A stretch of DNA of 20,292 nt from Clostridia bacterium (GCA_900768005.1 CAAGBE010000013.1:1-20292), one strand, 5' to 3'. Counted from the first letter of the stretch, positions 6,335-18,375 are shown. Made by a program: numbers and translations. Notes: generated by a model not told the origin, from the sequence alone.

Positions 6335-8233
6335 ATGGGAAAAATTAACGTACTTGACAAATTTACTGCCGAGAAAATTGCGGCAGGTGAAGTTGTAGAA
6401 AGACCTGCCAGCGTTATAAAAGAGCTGGTGGAAAACGCTATTGACGCAGGTGCTACGACGGTCACAGTTGAAATCAAGGACGGCGGAACTACATATATGC
6501 GTGTTGCGGATAACGGCAGCGGCATGGATAAAGATGATGCCCGCACAGCGTTCCTGCGCCACGCTACAAGCAAGATAAAGACTGATAAAGATTTGGAGCA
6601 TATTGCTACTCTCGGTTTCCGTGGCGAGGCACTCTGTTCCATTGCGGCGGTCAGCCGTACAGAACTTTTTACAAAGCAACGCACCTCCGACGAGGGTACA
6701 CATGTAGTTGTCGAGGGCGGTGAGGAAAAGCTTTTTGAAAGTGCAGGCTGTCCCGACGGCACAACAATAATTGTGAAAAACCTTTTCTTCAACACTCCAG
6801 CGAGGATGAAGTTCCTCAAAAAAGATTCCGTTGAAGCATCCGCTATAACAGATGTCTGCAATAAGCAGGCACTCAGCCATCCCGATGTTTCAATCCGTCT
6901 TATCCGCGACGGCAAGGATGTGCTTTTCTCCCCCGGTGATAACACCCTGAAAAACGCCGTTCACTCGGTTTACGGCAGGGATATTGCAAACTCCACCGCT
7001 TCGGTGGACTACACAAAAAACGGCATCCGTGTTTTCGGTCTAACGGGCAAGAACAACCTTTCAAGACCAAACAGACTGATGCAGGTATTCTTTATAAACG
7101 GCAGATTTGTAGTAAATAAAACACTTCTCGCCGCTGTGAGCGAGGCTTATAAAAACGAGCTTATGGTGGGTAGATTCCCCGTCTGTATACTGAACGTGGA
7201 AATGGACCCCGCCCTTGTGGATGTAAACGTTCACCCCGGAAAAACGGAGGTTAAGTTCGCTTCCGAGCAAGATATTTACGAAGCTTGCTACTGGGCAGTA
7301 AAAAATGCTCTTACGGAAAATGCCGCACCCAGAGAGGTTGGTGTTTTTAAGAACAAGGAAGCATTCAAAATGCCCATCACCGTAAAAAGCGCCGAGCAGA
7401 TTTCCTTTACCAAGCCAAAGGCAGAGGTAAAGAAGTCGGCATTTACCCCCTACACTCCCCCAAAGGAAACGCCTAAACCAAAAATTCTTACCCAAAATCA
7501 GATTCGGGAAGAAGTTAAGGGGTTTGACGGAAAACTTCCCGTAAGAGAAATTGAGGGTATTAAAAACATAAAGAAGGAAGAAATCATCCCTGAAAAGGAT
7601 TTCTCCAAAGAAATACAAGAGGCTATCGAAAAGGCGCGCTCTTCCGAAAAGCCCGATACTGCTTGTAATGTGAGAATTATCGGTCAGCTTTTCGACACAT
7701 ATATACTTGCGGAGGGTGACGGCGAATTTTTCCTGATGGACCAGCACGCCGCACACGAAAGAATCCGTTATGAAGAAATCCGCAGAAGCGGATACAAAAC
7801 AGATACTCAACTTCTCTTAATGCCCATTACAGTAAATCTTACTCCTGAGGAAAAGACACTCTCGCTTGAGAGAAGCGACCTTCTCCTTTCTATGGGATTT
7901 CAGGTAGAGGATTTCGGGACAAACAGCGTAGTATTACGCTCTCTCCCCTCCGACTGTCCATTCCAGGAGGGTGAGGGACTGTTTATCGAAATACTGGGCG
8001 TTCTGGCAGGTGGTGAGCCTGGAGAGATTTCGGCAATGCTTGACAAGGCAATCTACACAATTGCCTGCCGAAGTGCCATTAAAGCACATCAGAAGCTTTC
8101 TCTGCCCGAGCTTGAAAAGCTTTATGCACAGGCTTCCTCGCTTGAGGGCATTACAACCTGCCCGCACGGAAGACCGATTACAGTAAAGCTCACCCGTTAC
8201 CAGATAGAGAAGATGTTTGGCAGGATTGTCTGA
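6335..8233 (+). CDS. mutL: DNA mismatch repair endonuclease MutL
   Basis: Acts after MutS to couple mismatch recognition to strand nicking and removal. The N-terminal GHKL ATPase has E30 and N34 in ELVENAIDAGA, DNGSGM, and GFRGEALCSI. A variable Pro/Lys-rich linker lies around residues 340-440. The C-terminal endonuclease domain has DQHAAHERIRYEE starting at D469, plus ACRSAIKAH and CPHGRP near the end. These motifs mark the nicking type of MutL found in bacteria without MutH, so this protein should cut the strand itself. Length 632 is normal. The ATG at 6335 is preceded by a very strong AGGAGGTGA, partly buried in a hairpin. miaA begins 13 bases after the stop. Confidence 0.98.
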   Translation: MGKINVLDKFTAEKIAAGEVVERPASVIKELVENAIDAGATTVTVEIKDGGTTYMRVADNGSGMDKDDARTAFLRHATSKIKTDKDLEHIATLGFRGEALCSIAAVSRTELFTKQRTSDEGTHVVVEGGEEKLFESAGCPDGTTIIVKNLFFNTPARMKFLKKDSVEASAITDVCNKQALSHPDVSIRLIRDGKDVLFSPGDNTLKNAVHSVYGRDIANSTASVDYTKNGIRVFGLTGKNNLSRPNRLMQVFFINGRFVVNKTLLAAVSEAYKNELMVGRFPVCILNVEMDPALVDVNVHPGKTEVKFASEQDIYEACYWAVKNALTENAAPREVGVFKNKEAFKMPITVKSAEQISFTKPKAEVKKSAFTPYTPPKETPKPKILTQNQIREEVKGFDGKLPVREIEGIKNIKKEEIIPEKDFSKEIQEAIEKARSSEKPDTACNVRIIGQLFDTYILAEGDGEFFLMDQHAAHERIRYEEIRRSGYKTDTQLLLMPITVNLTPEEKTLSLERSDLLLSMGFQVEDFGTNSVVLRSLPSDCPFQEGEGLFIEILGVLAGGEPGEISAMLDKAIYTIACRSAIKAHQKLSLPELEKLYAQASSLEGITTCPHGRPITVKLTRYQIEKMFGRIV

Positions 8234-8246
8234 CGGGGGTAGGAAT

Positions 8247-9173
8247 ATGACAAAAAAGATACCCCTTGTAATAATTGCAGGTGCGACTGCCTCTGGAAAG
8301 ACGGGGCTTGGAATAAAACTTGCCGAAAAATTTAATGGCGAGGTTATCTCTTGTGACTCAATGCAAGTTTACAAAAACCTATCCATAGGTACGGCAAAGC
8401 CCACAAAAGAAGAAATGGGAGATATCCCCCACCATATGATTGATGCAATCGAGCCGTGGGAGGAATTCAGTGTAGAAAAATACTGCTCTATGGCACACGG
8501 AATAATCCGTGATATACATAGCCGAGGCAAGCTTCCCATAATGGTAGGCGGTACGGGGCTGTATGCAGACAACACGGTTTTTGCAACCACATTTTCCGCA
8601 CCCAAGAGGGACGAAAGGCTCTCTTATGAACTTACCCGTTATGCAGAGGAAAACGGTAATGAAGCTTTGTTTGAGATTCTTGAAAAAGAAGACCCAGAAG
8701 CGGCAAAGACACTTCATCCCAATGATGTGAAAAGAGTTGTCCGCGCAATTGAAACAGTTCGCACCACGGGGAAAACGAGAACTGAGCTTGACAGCGAAAG
8801 CCGCCCCGAAGAAAGCCCCTATGACTATATTTACCTAGCGATTGATATGGATAGAGAGCTTCTTTACCATAGAATTGATAAAAGAGTGGATATAATGCTT
8901 AAGGATGGACTTTTGGACGAGGTCAGGGAATTTGTCCTCCCTAATCTTTCCCGAATGACAACCGCTGCGGCGGCAATAGGCTACCGTGAAACGGTATGGT
9001 ATTTTAAAGGCTTGTGCACCTATAACGAAATGGTAGAGCTTTTGAAAAGAAACACGCGCAGATATGCCAAAAGGCAACTGACGTGGCTTAGAAAGAATAA
9101 CGAGGTACATTGGCTTGCCTTTGAGAATGCACAAAAGCAAGCTGAAGAGATTATTAACAAGAAAGGATTTTGA
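8247..9173 (+). CDS. miaA: tRNA dimethylallyltransferase MiaA
   Basis: Transfers a dimethylallyl group from DMAPP to N6 of A37 in tRNAs that read UNN codons, producing the substrate for MiaB. Visible motifs are the P-loop GATASGKT at residues 12-19, [16 protein letters not shown] (tRNA/DMAPP binding), PHHMID, GGTGLYA, and the late [16 protein letters not shown] segment. I chose the ATG at 8247 (308 residues, normal for the family). A longer frame opens at a TTG at 8217 inside mutL, but the protein from 8247 begins just before the P-loop strand, as in other MiaA proteins, and GGGGG at 8235-8239 gives suitable spacing. mutL-miaA-hfq is a classic neighbourhood in many bacteria. Confidence 0.96.
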   Translation: MTKKIPLVIIAGATASGKTGLGIKLAEKFNGEVISCDSMQVYKNLSIGTAKPTKEEMGDIPHHMIDAIEPWEEFSVEKYCSMAHGIIRDIHSRGKLPIMVGGTGLYADNTVFATTFSAPKRDERLSYELTRYAEENGNEALFEILEKEDPEAAKTLHPNDVKRVVRAIETVRTTGKTRTELDSESRPEESPYDYIYLAIDMDRELLYHRIDKRVDIMLKDGLLDEVREFVLPNLSRMTTAAAAIGYRETVWYFKGLCTYNEMVELLKRNTRRYAKRQLTWLRKNNEVHWLAFENAQKQAEEIINKKGF

Positions 9174-9175
9174 CA

Positions 9176-9424
9176 ATGAAAACACAGGTTAATTTGCAGG
9201 ACGTATTTTTGAATCAGGTAAGAAAAGACAAGCAGGCTATTACAATTTTCCTTGTAAGCGGTTTTCAGATAAGAGGTCTTGTAACAGGCTTTGACAGCTA
9301 CACGGTAGTCCTTGATTGTGACGGTAAGCAGGAGCTTATCTATAAACACGCAATTTCAACTATCATCCCCACCAACCCAGTAAACTTTATGGCGGCTGAA
9401 AAGGAGCAGAGTGAAGCTCTGTAA
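9176..9424 (+). CDS. hfq: RNA chaperone Hfq
   Basis: Sm-like protein forming a hexameric ring that binds A/U-rich RNA. The 82-residue chain carries the Sm1 region ([21 protein letters not shown] followed by LVSGFQIRG) and the diagnostic Sm2 signature YKHAISTI. The C-terminal tail is short, as in Firmicutes Hfq. I prefer the ATG at 9176, two bases after the miaA stop, with AAAGGA at 9162-9167; a TTG two codons earlier overlaps the miaA stop and is less likely. Translation is probably coupled to miaA. Its role in Gram-positive small-RNA regulation varies between species, so targets are not inferred. Confidence 0.96.
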   Translation: MKTQVNLQDVFLNQVRKDKQAITIFLVSGFQIRGLVTGFDSYTVVLDCDGKQELIYKHAISTIIPTNPVNFMAAEKEQSEAL

Positions 9425-9462
9425 AATATATTTATTGTACAAAAAGGAGGCGCACATTAAAA

Positions 9463-10677
9463 ATGAACAAACACCTGAAAAGATTTCTGTTTTTTTCACT
9501 ACTTCTGACTTTCATAAGTACAGTCAGCTATTGCAGTGCGCCTTTTGATACAGAAACGGCACAAACGATTAATGTCCGTAAAACAATAAACGGAGAGGGA
9601 TACATTCTCCGAAACGAAACAACGGTATCTCCCCAGTCCAAGGGCGCATTTGAGTCAGGTGTTCAGGACGGGACAAGAGTTTCTAAAAACGGAAGTCTGG
9701 GTATTACCATCAGCGGTAATTATAATGAGGAGCTTGTTAAACAGCTTAAATCCGTGACAGCAAGAATTGACGATATTGAAAAAGCAAACAGCTTTTCCAA
9801 TATGTATGCCTCGGATGAAGCACGTATCTTCTCGGGACTTAAGGACCTTTCTGCGCTAATCCGTGAGGATGTCAGAAACCAGGATTTTATTTCTGCAACG
9901 GAAAATGCGACTCAGCTTTCCAATCTGCTCATAAAAAAAGAATCTACTGACGACCGCGGTTCAACGGCAAACCTGTTGTCGGAGCTTAAAGGTAAAAAGT
10001 ACGAGCTTGAGCAACAGCTCGGCGGAATCCGTCAGGAGGTACGTTCTCCTGCAGCAGGATATTTCTATGCCTCTCTCGACGGTCTTGAAAGAACAATTAA
10101 AGAATCCGAAATCACAGCTATTTCCACCTCGGAAATTTACGAGTTTGAAAACACTCTTAAAAACTACACTCCCGATGCAGGAAGCATAGGCAAAATTATA
10201 GACACATATGCGTGGTATCTTGCCTGCGTTCTTGAAGCGGACGAGACCTCTCCCCTCAAAGCAGGAAGCACGGTCACACTCTCCATTGACGAATCTACGG
10301 GCGTTAAGGCAACGGTACTGGCAATAAACGAGGGCGATGCAGGAAGCTGTGCCGTTTTACTGAAATGCACACGCGATATTTCCGGTATTTTCGAGAAACG
10401 GAAAGTGGATTTTGAAATCTGTTATGAGGAATATAATGGGCTTTATGTCCCTGCTGCAGCTATAAGAGTAGTAGACGGAGTAACGGGCGTTTATGTCATA
10501 AACAGAAATGATGCCATATCTTTCCGTGCTGTGGATATTATTCTTCAGGAGGAAGACTACTATATTGTAAGAAGCAGCTTTACTCCCCCTGCTGACGTGA
10601 AGTTTTCTCCGCTCAGACTTTATGATGATATTTTGGTAAATCCGGAGGTGGCAACTCACAATGAGCTTAAAGAATAA
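9463..10677 (+). CDS. HlyD-like membrane-anchored envelope protein in a division cluster
   Basis: A 404-residue protein with an N-terminal hydrophobic segment at about residues 7-24, a signal anchor or signal peptide. The sequence before C24 (VSYC) is a poor lipobox. Residues 42-85 (GEGYILRNE, then DGTRVSKNGSLG) look like half of a lipoyl/barrel-sandwich domain. A helical, partly coiled-coil segment spans about 88-190, the second half returns at RSPAAGYF, and beta-rich domains fill the rest. This order matches HlyD-family adaptor proteins. No ABC or RND transporter gene is adjacent; instead it lies between hfq and ylmE-sepF and its stop overlaps yggS by 17 bases. I infer an envelope role, possibly linked to division. 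The ATG at 9463 has AAGGAGG at 9444-9450. Fold family is likely; function is unknown. Confidence 0.75.
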   Translation: MNKHLKRFLFFSLLLTFISTVSYCSAPFDTETAQTINVRKTINGEGYILRNETTVSPQSKGAFESGVQDGTRVSKNGSLGITISGNYNEELVKQLKSVTARIDDIEKANSFSNMYASDEARIFSGLKDLSALIREDVRNQDFISATENATQLSNLLIKKESTDDRGSTANLLSELKGKKYELEQQLGGIRQEVRSPAAGYFYASLDGLERTIKESEITAISTSEIYEFENTLKNYTPDAGSIGKIIDTYAWYLACVLEADETSPLKAGSTVTLSIDESTGVKATVLAINEGDAGSCAVLLKCTRDISGIFEKRKVDFEICYEEYNGLYVPAAAIRVVDGVTGVYVINRNDAISFRAVDIILQEEDYYIVRSSFTPPADVKFSPLRLYDDILVNPEVATHNELKE

Positions 10678-11323
10678 TCTTGAATCCGTTCATAAAAAAA
10701 TTGAGGATGCGTGCCTCAGGGCTATGCGAAATCCCGAAGAGGTCACTCTCGTTTGCGTATCCAAAACAATTGATGCCGAAACCATTTCGGAGGCTTGCTC
10801 TCTCGGAGAAAATGTTTTCGGGGAAAACCGTCCTCAGGAGCTGAGGGACAAGCTTGACAAGGTGGAGGGTGCAGCTTGGCATCTTATAGGGCATCTTCAG
10901 TCAAACAAGGTAAAATATGTTGTCGGAAAGGCTTCTCTCATTCATTCCGTAGACAGCGTCCAGATTGCATCTGCAATAAATGAGCAGGCAGGAAAGCTCA
11001 AGGTTATACAGGACATTTTGCTTGAGGTTAACATTTCGGGCGAAGAAAGCAAATATGGTTTGACAACAGACGAAATCCCTAATATAATTAAAGAGATAGG
11101 GAAGTTTTCAAATATCTGCTTTAAAGGTTTTATGACCATGGCACCGCTTGGTGCCTCTGAAAGCGAGATAAGAAGCATTTTTAAAAAAGCAAAAGAGCTT
11201 TTTGACTCCCACAAAAAAGACGGTGCATCCATTCTTTCAATGGGTATGAGCAATGATTTTGAGATTGCCATAGAGGAAGGTGCCACTCTGGTGAGAGTCG
11301 GACGTGCAATTTTTAAAAGATAA
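10661..11323 (+). CDS. YggS/YlmE family PLP homeostasis protein
   Basis: Single-domain TIM-barrel protein that binds pyridoxal phosphate without a known catalytic reaction and keeps free PLP balanced. The PLP lysine is K35 in VCVSKTID. Other family marks are FGENRPQEL, WHLIGHLQSNKVK, HSVDS, KGFMTMAP, SMGMSNDFE and GATLVRVGRAIF. Length 220 is typical. The ATG at 10661 has GGAGGTG at 10644-10650 and overlaps the end of the HlyD-like gene by 17 bases, which suggests coupled translation. Directly upstream of sepF, it corresponds to ylmE of the Bacillus ylm cluster. Confidence 0.95.
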   Translation: MSLKNNLESVHKKIEDACLRAMRNPEEVTLVCVSKTIDAETISEACSLGENVFGENRPQELRDKLDKVEGAAWHLIGHLQSNKVKYVVGKASLIHSVDSVQIASAINEQAGKLKVIQDILLEVNISGEESKYGLTTDEIPNIIKEIGKFSNICFKGFMTMAPLGASESEIRSIFKKAKELFDSHKKDGASILSMGMSNDFEIAIEEGATLVRVGRAIFKR

Positions 11324-11359
11324 TAATTTTAGTAAACATATATTTTAGGAGGATTTGTT

Positions 11360-11794
11360 ATGAATTTCACAAAGAAAATCAGTGACCTTATTTTCGGACC
11401 CGAAGATGATGAAGAAGTAGATTTTGCCGCAGAGGTTGAAGCTGCTCCTATGGAGTCTTCCCGTTCTTCCGCCGCAAAAAAATCCAAAATCGTAAGCATT
11501 GCAGCAACAACACAGATGAAGGTTGTTGTAGTTTCCATTGAGCGTTTTGACGAAGCTAAAGAGGTTGTAGACCATCTTCGCAACAAAAAGCCCGTTGTCG
11601 TTAATCTTGAAAAGCTTGACAAGGATATTTCCCGCAGAGTTATTGATATTATCAGCGGTGCATCCTATGCACTTCAGGGAAGCACACAGAAGGTTGCAAA
11701 GGGCATCTTCCTTGTAGCTCCCTATAATGTTGACATTATGGCAGATGTTCGTGACGAGCTTCAGAATGCTGAGTTCTTCCCATGGGAGGAATAA
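11360..11794 (+). CDS. sepF: Cell division protein SepF
   Basis: Membrane-binding partner of FtsZ that anchors and aligns Z-ring filaments. The N terminus MNFTKKISDLIFG resembles the amphipathic membrane-targeting helix. An acidic, low-complexity linker covers about residues 14-50, and the conserved C-terminal domain runs from about residue 53 to 140, with the GASYALQGSTQKVAKGIFLV stretch that forms the dimer/FtsZ-binding core. Length 144 is normal. The ATG at 11360 has AGGAGG at 11347-11352. ylmH overlaps its 3' end by 13 bases. Its companions ylmE and ylmH support the call. Confidence 0.96.
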   Translation: MNFTKKISDLIFGPEDDEEVDFAAEVEAAPMESSRSSAAKKSKIVSIAATTQMKVVVVSIERFDEAKEVVDHLRNKKPVVVNLEKLDKDISRRVIDIISGASYALQGSTQKVAKGIFLVAPYNVDIMADVRDELQNAEFFPWEE

Positions 11795-12555
11795 GCAAAG
11801 AAAAGTTCCTTTATTCTCTTGACGCACGCCACAGCGTTATGTTTGCCCATATCTTTGATATAGCGGTTAAATCTGACAGATACGGCAGTGGCGTTTACGG
11901 AGATTTTCTGTCCGAAAACAGCATTTCGGAGCTTCTTTCCCGAAAAGATTTTCTCCCAATGGAGCCGATTCTTTTCGGCGGTTTTGACGGAGCGGAAAGA
12001 CAGATGGTGGCATTTGTGCCCGATTATGAGGAGCCGTCTTTCCCCATCTGTGCTGTCAAAATTTCCTCTCCAATGATCAGCTCTCTTTCCCACCGTGACT
12101 TCCTCGGAAGCATTCTGGGCTTGGGTATAAAAAGGGAGAAGTGCGGCGATATTATCATAGGTGAAAAGGAAGCTTTTGTCATACTTTCCGAGGAGATTTC
12201 TTCTTACGTATTAAATTCCCTTGAAAAAGTCGGAAGAGTCGGTGTCAAATGCGAAACTGTCCCCCTTTCAGAAATAAAAGTTCCCGAAAAAAGCTTTAAG
12301 CCCATTACGGGAACGGTTTCCTCACTCCGTCTTGATGCGGTTATTTCCCTTTTTTCGGGGAAAGGCAGGAGCAAGGCAAGTGAGGTTATTGCAGGCGGAC
12401 TTGTTTTTATAAATGGAATTCAGGTAATGAAAAACGATTTCCATCTGAAAGACGGGGATATTATCTCCCTCCGTGGTAAGGGTAAAGCCACTCTCTCGGT
12501 AGGCGGAACAAGCAAAAAGGACAGAATATTTATTACACTCAATGCGTGGAGTTAA
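11782..12555 (+). CDS. ylmH: YlmH-type S4-domain RNA-binding protein
   Basis: Homologue of Bacillus YlmH, an RNA-binding protein encoded beside sepF and implicated in division and in handling ribosome-associated RNA. Residues 1-170 form the YlmH-specific region. An S4 RNA-binding domain lies at about 181-245 (LRLDAVISLFSGKGRSKASE, then GGLVFINGIQV). Length 257 fits the family. The ATG at 11782 overlaps sepF by 13 bases and lacks a clear upstream SD. A GGAGGA lies just inside the gene instead, with no start codon at the right distance after it, so translation is probably coupled to sepF. Confidence 0.88.
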   Translation: MGGISKEKFLYSLDARHSVMFAHIFDIAVKSDRYGSGVYGDFLSENSISELLSRKDFLPMEPILFGGFDGAERQMVAFVPDYEEPSFPICAVKISSPMISSLSHRDFLGSILGLGIKREKCGDIIIGEKEAFVILSEEISSYVLNSLEKVGRVGVKCETVPLSEIKVPEKSFKPITGTVSSLRLDAVISLFSGKGRSKASEVIAGGLVFINGIQVMKNDFHLKDGDIISLRGKGKATLSVGGTSKKDRIFITLNAWS

Positions 12556-13021
12556 ATTATGATTTATATTATTGCGGCAATACTTATTGTTGCCCTTGAC
12601 CAGATTTCAAAAGTACTTACCACCAGATATTTTGAATTGGGAGAGGTTAAAACCATTATCCCCCATATTCTGAGCTTTACCTATGTGAAAAACGAGGGTG
12701 CGGCTTTCGGGATTTTGCAGGGGGCAAGGGTTTTCTTTCTCATTATAACAATAGTTGTGTTTTTTGGTGTTCTTTACTACATTATAAAAATACACCCTCA
12801 TTCACGTCTTGAAAAATGGGCACTTGCCTTTATGGCAGGCGGTGCTGCAGGCAATTTTATTGACAGACTGTGTTTGGGCTATGTCCGTGATTTTATATTG
12901 GTGGATTTTATAGAATTTCCAGTATTCAATATTGCAGACTGCTTCGTTTGTATAGGGGCAGGGCTGTACATTCTCTATGCTTTTTCCGATATTTTCAAAA
13001 AGAAAGAAGAAAAAGAAGCTG

Positions 13022-15878
<2,857 letters not shown>

Positions 15879-15879
<1 letters not shown>

Positions 15880-16643
15880 TGCTGTTTGATACACACGCAC
15901 ATTATTACGATAAAAAGTTTGATTCCGACCGTGACGAAATTCTTTCCTCTATGAAAGAAAACGGTGTTGGCTATATTGTCAATGCAGGCTGCGGAATCGA
16001 ATCTACAAAAAGATGCGTTGCCCTTGCAGAAAGGTACGATTTTGTGTACGCTACGGCAGGCGTTCACCCCAATCATACGGAGGATATGAACGACCGTGCG
16101 TTGGATGCCATCAGAATGTATGCAAAGCACCCCAAGGTTAAGGCAATCGGTGAAATCGGACTTGACTACTATTATAATTTTGTGGACAGAGCCGTGCAAA
16201 GGGAGGCTTTTGCAAAGCAGATTGACATTGCAAGAACGGTCAATCTCCCCTTTGTGATTCATTGCCGTGATGCCTGCAAGGACACCCTTGATATTTTAAA
16301 AAGCGAGTACAAGGGCGGCGGTGCGCTGATGCATTGCTTCAGCGAAAGCAAGGAAACGGCAAAAATTGTGCTTGATATGGGACTTACCATTGCTATAGGC
16401 GGTACGGTGACATTCAAGAACAATGTCCGCACGGTGGAGGCTGTGAAATACATCCCCCTCGAAAGTCTTGTGATTGAAACGGACAGCCCGTATCTTGCAC
16501 CTACTCCCCACAGAGGTAAGCGAAACAGCAGTCTATATATCCACTATGTGGCAGAAAAGATTGCCGAAATAAAGGGCGTTTCTCCCCAAGAGGTGGAAGA
16601 AATCACCACGGAAAACGCGAAAAAATTCTTTAATATAGAGTGA
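15879..16643 (+). CDS. tatD: TatD family metal-dependent hydrolase/DNase
   Basis: TIM-barrel two-metal hydrolase; family members have 3'-5' exonuclease or DNase activity, so a role in DNA repair or quality control is plausible. Metal ligands are visible: H6 and H8 in DTHAH, E92 in GEIGLDYY, H128 in HCRDA, H152 in MHCFSE and D202 in ETDSPYLAP. GVHPNH is also typical. Length 254 is normal. The start shares its A with the metG stop (TGATG), an arrangement for coupled translation. metG-tatD pairs are common in Firmicutes, where the homologue is called YabD. Confidence 0.95.
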
Positions 16644-16647
16644 TAGA

Positions 16648-17730
16648 ATGAAAAAATTATTTTTCTGTATTCTTTGTATGATGCTCTTTTTAACAGCGTG
16701 TAACAAAGAGTCTTCACAACAAAATAAAAGCTCCTCTCCGCAGGAGCTTTTGTCAAATATGACACTTTCCGAAAAGGTAGGACAGATGTTTATTGCACGC
16801 TGTCCCTCTGTTGATGCGGATATTTACGCCAAGAAGTATAACTTGGGCGGATATATCCTTTTCGGTCAGGATTTCAAAAATTCCGACCCCGAAATCTTTA
16901 AAGCCACAATGCAGAGTTATCAGGATGCGGTCAATATACCTATGTTTATTGCCGTGGATGAAGAGGGCGGTATTGTAAACCGTGCCAGCCGTTATCCGCA
17001 GTTTCGGGAAAAACCCTTCCCTTCCCCTCAGGAGCTTTATAAGGAGGGCGGTTTTGAAGCTGTAAGAGTTGATGCAAAGGAAAAGTCAGAATTTCTTCTT
17101 GATTTGGGAATAAATATGAATTTCGCCCCCGTTTGTGACATTTCACAAAGTCCCGACGACTTTATGTTTGACAGAAGCATTGCACTAAATCCCGAAGATA
17201 CGGCAACCTATGTAAAAACCGTTGTTTCGGAAATGAAATCTGCAGGAATAGGAAGCGTGCTGAAGCATTTCCCCGGATATGGAGATAATGCAGACACCCA
17301 CACCGATATAGTTGTTGATACACGTCCTTACGAAGCGTTTGTAAACTATGATTTTCTCCCGTTTAAGGGAGGAATTGACGAGGGAGCTGGCGTGGTGCTT
17401 GTATCCCACAACATTGTGGAGTGTATGGATAAAGAAAGACCTGCTTCCCTTTCCCCCGAGGTTATGAGGATACTCCGCGAGGAACTTGGGTTCGAGGGGC
17501 TTATCATTACAGATGACCTTGTAATGGATGCAATCGGGCTTTATACAGACAATGAATCCGCCGCTGTAGAGGCGGTAATCGCAGGAAACGACCTTTTGTG
17601 CTGTACGGATTTTACAGAGCAGATTCCTGCCGTTATAAAAGCCGTCGAAGACGTCAGAATTACAGAAGAAAGAATTAATGAATCGGTACTCCGTATTCTT
17701 GAATATAAAATAGAATTAGGAATTATATAA
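16648..17730 (+). CDS. nagZ: Glycoside hydrolase family 3 beta-N-acetylhexosaminidase (NagZ-like lipoprotein)
   Basis: Cleaves beta-N-acetylglucosaminyl residues, in this family from peptidoglycan fragments during wall turnover. A lipoprotein signal precedes C18 in the lipobox LTAC, so the mature enzyme should be anchored to the outer face of the membrane after LspA processing. GH3 marks are EEGGIVNR, KHFPGYGDNADTH at residues 206-218 with the Asp-His pair D216/H218 that serves as acid/base in this subgroup, and the nucleophile region ITDDLVM with D289. A Tyr replaces the more common His in KHFPGH. Length 360. It begins 4 bases after tatD and ends the long operon at a bidirectional terminator. 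Other GH3 substrates remain possible. Confidence 0.9.
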   Translation: MKKLFFCILCMMLFLTACNKESSQQNKSSSPQELLSNMTLSEKVGQMFIARCPSVDADIYAKKYNLGGYILFGQDFKNSDPEIFKATMQSYQDAVNIPMFIAVDEEGGIVNRASRYPQFREKPFPSPQELYKEGGFEAVRVDAKEKSEFLLDLGINMNFAPVCDISQSPDDFMFDRSIALNPEDTATYVKTVVSEMKSAGIGSVLKHFPGYGDNADTHTDIVVDTRPYEAFVNYDFLPFKGGIDEGAGVVLVSHNIVECMDKERPASLSPEVMRILREELGFEGLIITDDLVMDAIGLYTDNESAAVEAVIAGNDLLCCTDFTEQIPAVIKAVEDVRITEERINESVLRILEYKIELGII

Positions 17731-17740
17731 TAAAAAGCAA

Positions 17741-17765
17741 GCCCCCTCGGTATTCCCGAGGGGGC
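17741..17765. terminator. Bidirectional intrinsic terminator between convergent genes
   Basis: A 10-bp GC-rich stem, GCCCCCTCGG (17741-17750) with CCGAGGGGGC (17756-17765), 5-base loop. On the plus strand ATTTGTTATT follows (weak T-run). On the minus strand TTGCTTTTTATT follows (better). It lies between nagZ (plus) and the zinc-ribbon gene (minus), so it probably ends both transcripts. Confidence 0.88.
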
Positions 17766-17782
17766 ATTTGTTATTATAACTA

Positions 17783-18304
17783 TTATCTTACTTTGTTTCC
17801 GCAGTTTGAGCAGAAAATCACGTCGTCTTCAATCTGCTTTCCGCACTTTCCACAGTACTCGATTACAGGCTCGGCAGGGGCAGCAACCTCTGCTTCGGGA
17901 GTTGAATCTACTGCAGCATTCCTGAGACGATTATTAATCTGCATTGTATTCTTTACGAGGATAATAAACATCATAGTTCCCTCATAAACAAGGCGCACAA
18001 CCACAGGACCTACAACCAAAAGGAGCAAGCCCGGAAGAGCCAGACTTGATGAACCGTAATAATAATCAACTACGGAAAAGAGCATAAAGAATCCAAAGAT
18101 AACACAAGCTACTGTTGAAAGTACATAGAAAAACTTAATGATAGACTCTAACCAGAGGCTTCTGAAATTGAAAAGGTCAGACAACCATCTGCAGAAAGGA
18201 TTAAGTGTACGATACTTTCCCTCAGGCATAATGAGAACATAAATACAAACCATTGCCGCAATTACGCCTATAAAACCTAAAACTAATGTTGCTTGAACCG
18301 GCAT
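17783..18304 (-). CDS. DUF4282-like membrane protein with C-terminal zinc ribbon
   Basis: A 173-residue protein of unknown function. Three hydrophobic segments are visible at about residues 5-26, 57-79 and 88-117. The second and third, with LLLLVVGPVVVRLVYE, resemble the DUF4282 membrane family. An Ala/Pro/Glu linker (130-148) leads to a zinc ribbon with C151 and C154, then C165 and C168 (YCGKCG and FCSNCG). I chose the ATG at 18304 because AGGAGGG (18311-18317 on the opposite strand) sits 6 bases upstream; an ATG 30 bases earlier has no such signal. It is a single-gene unit with its own promoter and terminator. The family call rests on pattern memory and is moderate. Confidence 0.75.
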   Translation of the reverse strand: MPVQATLVLGFIGVIAAMVCIYVLIMPEGKYRTLNPFCRWLSDLFNFRSLWLESIIKFFYVLSTVACVIFGFFMLFSVVDYYYGSSSLALPGLLLLVVGPVVVRLVYEGTMMFIILVKNTMQINNRLRNAAVDSTPEAEVAAPAEPVIEYCGKCGKQIEDDVIFCSNCGNKVR

Positions 18305-18325
18305 ATATAACCCTCCTAAATAATT

Positions 18326-18354
18326 TATATACATATTTTAACATAATATGACAA
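18326..18354 (-). promoter_or_regulatory. Promoter of the zinc-ribbon membrane protein gene
   Basis: On the minus strand TTGTCA (18349-18354) and TATATA (18326-18331) are separated by exactly 17 bases. Transcription would start near 18319, immediately before the SD of the gene starting at 18304, giving a very short leader. Confidence 0.65.
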
Positions 18355-18375
18355 ATTATGCAAGATAGTTATGTA

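Noticed and set aside
6271..6945. 224-residue minus-strand frame
   Set aside because: Lies fully antisense to the end of mutS and the start of mutL, both clearly real, and has no recognisable domain.
7061..7810. 249-residue minus-strand frame inside mutL
   Set aside because: Antisense shadow of the mutL linker and endonuclease region, with no start signal or family motif.
8217..8246. Upstream TTG start for miaA
   Set aside because: Would overlap mutL and add ten residues not expected before the P-loop strand; the ATG at 8247 has suitable SD spacing.
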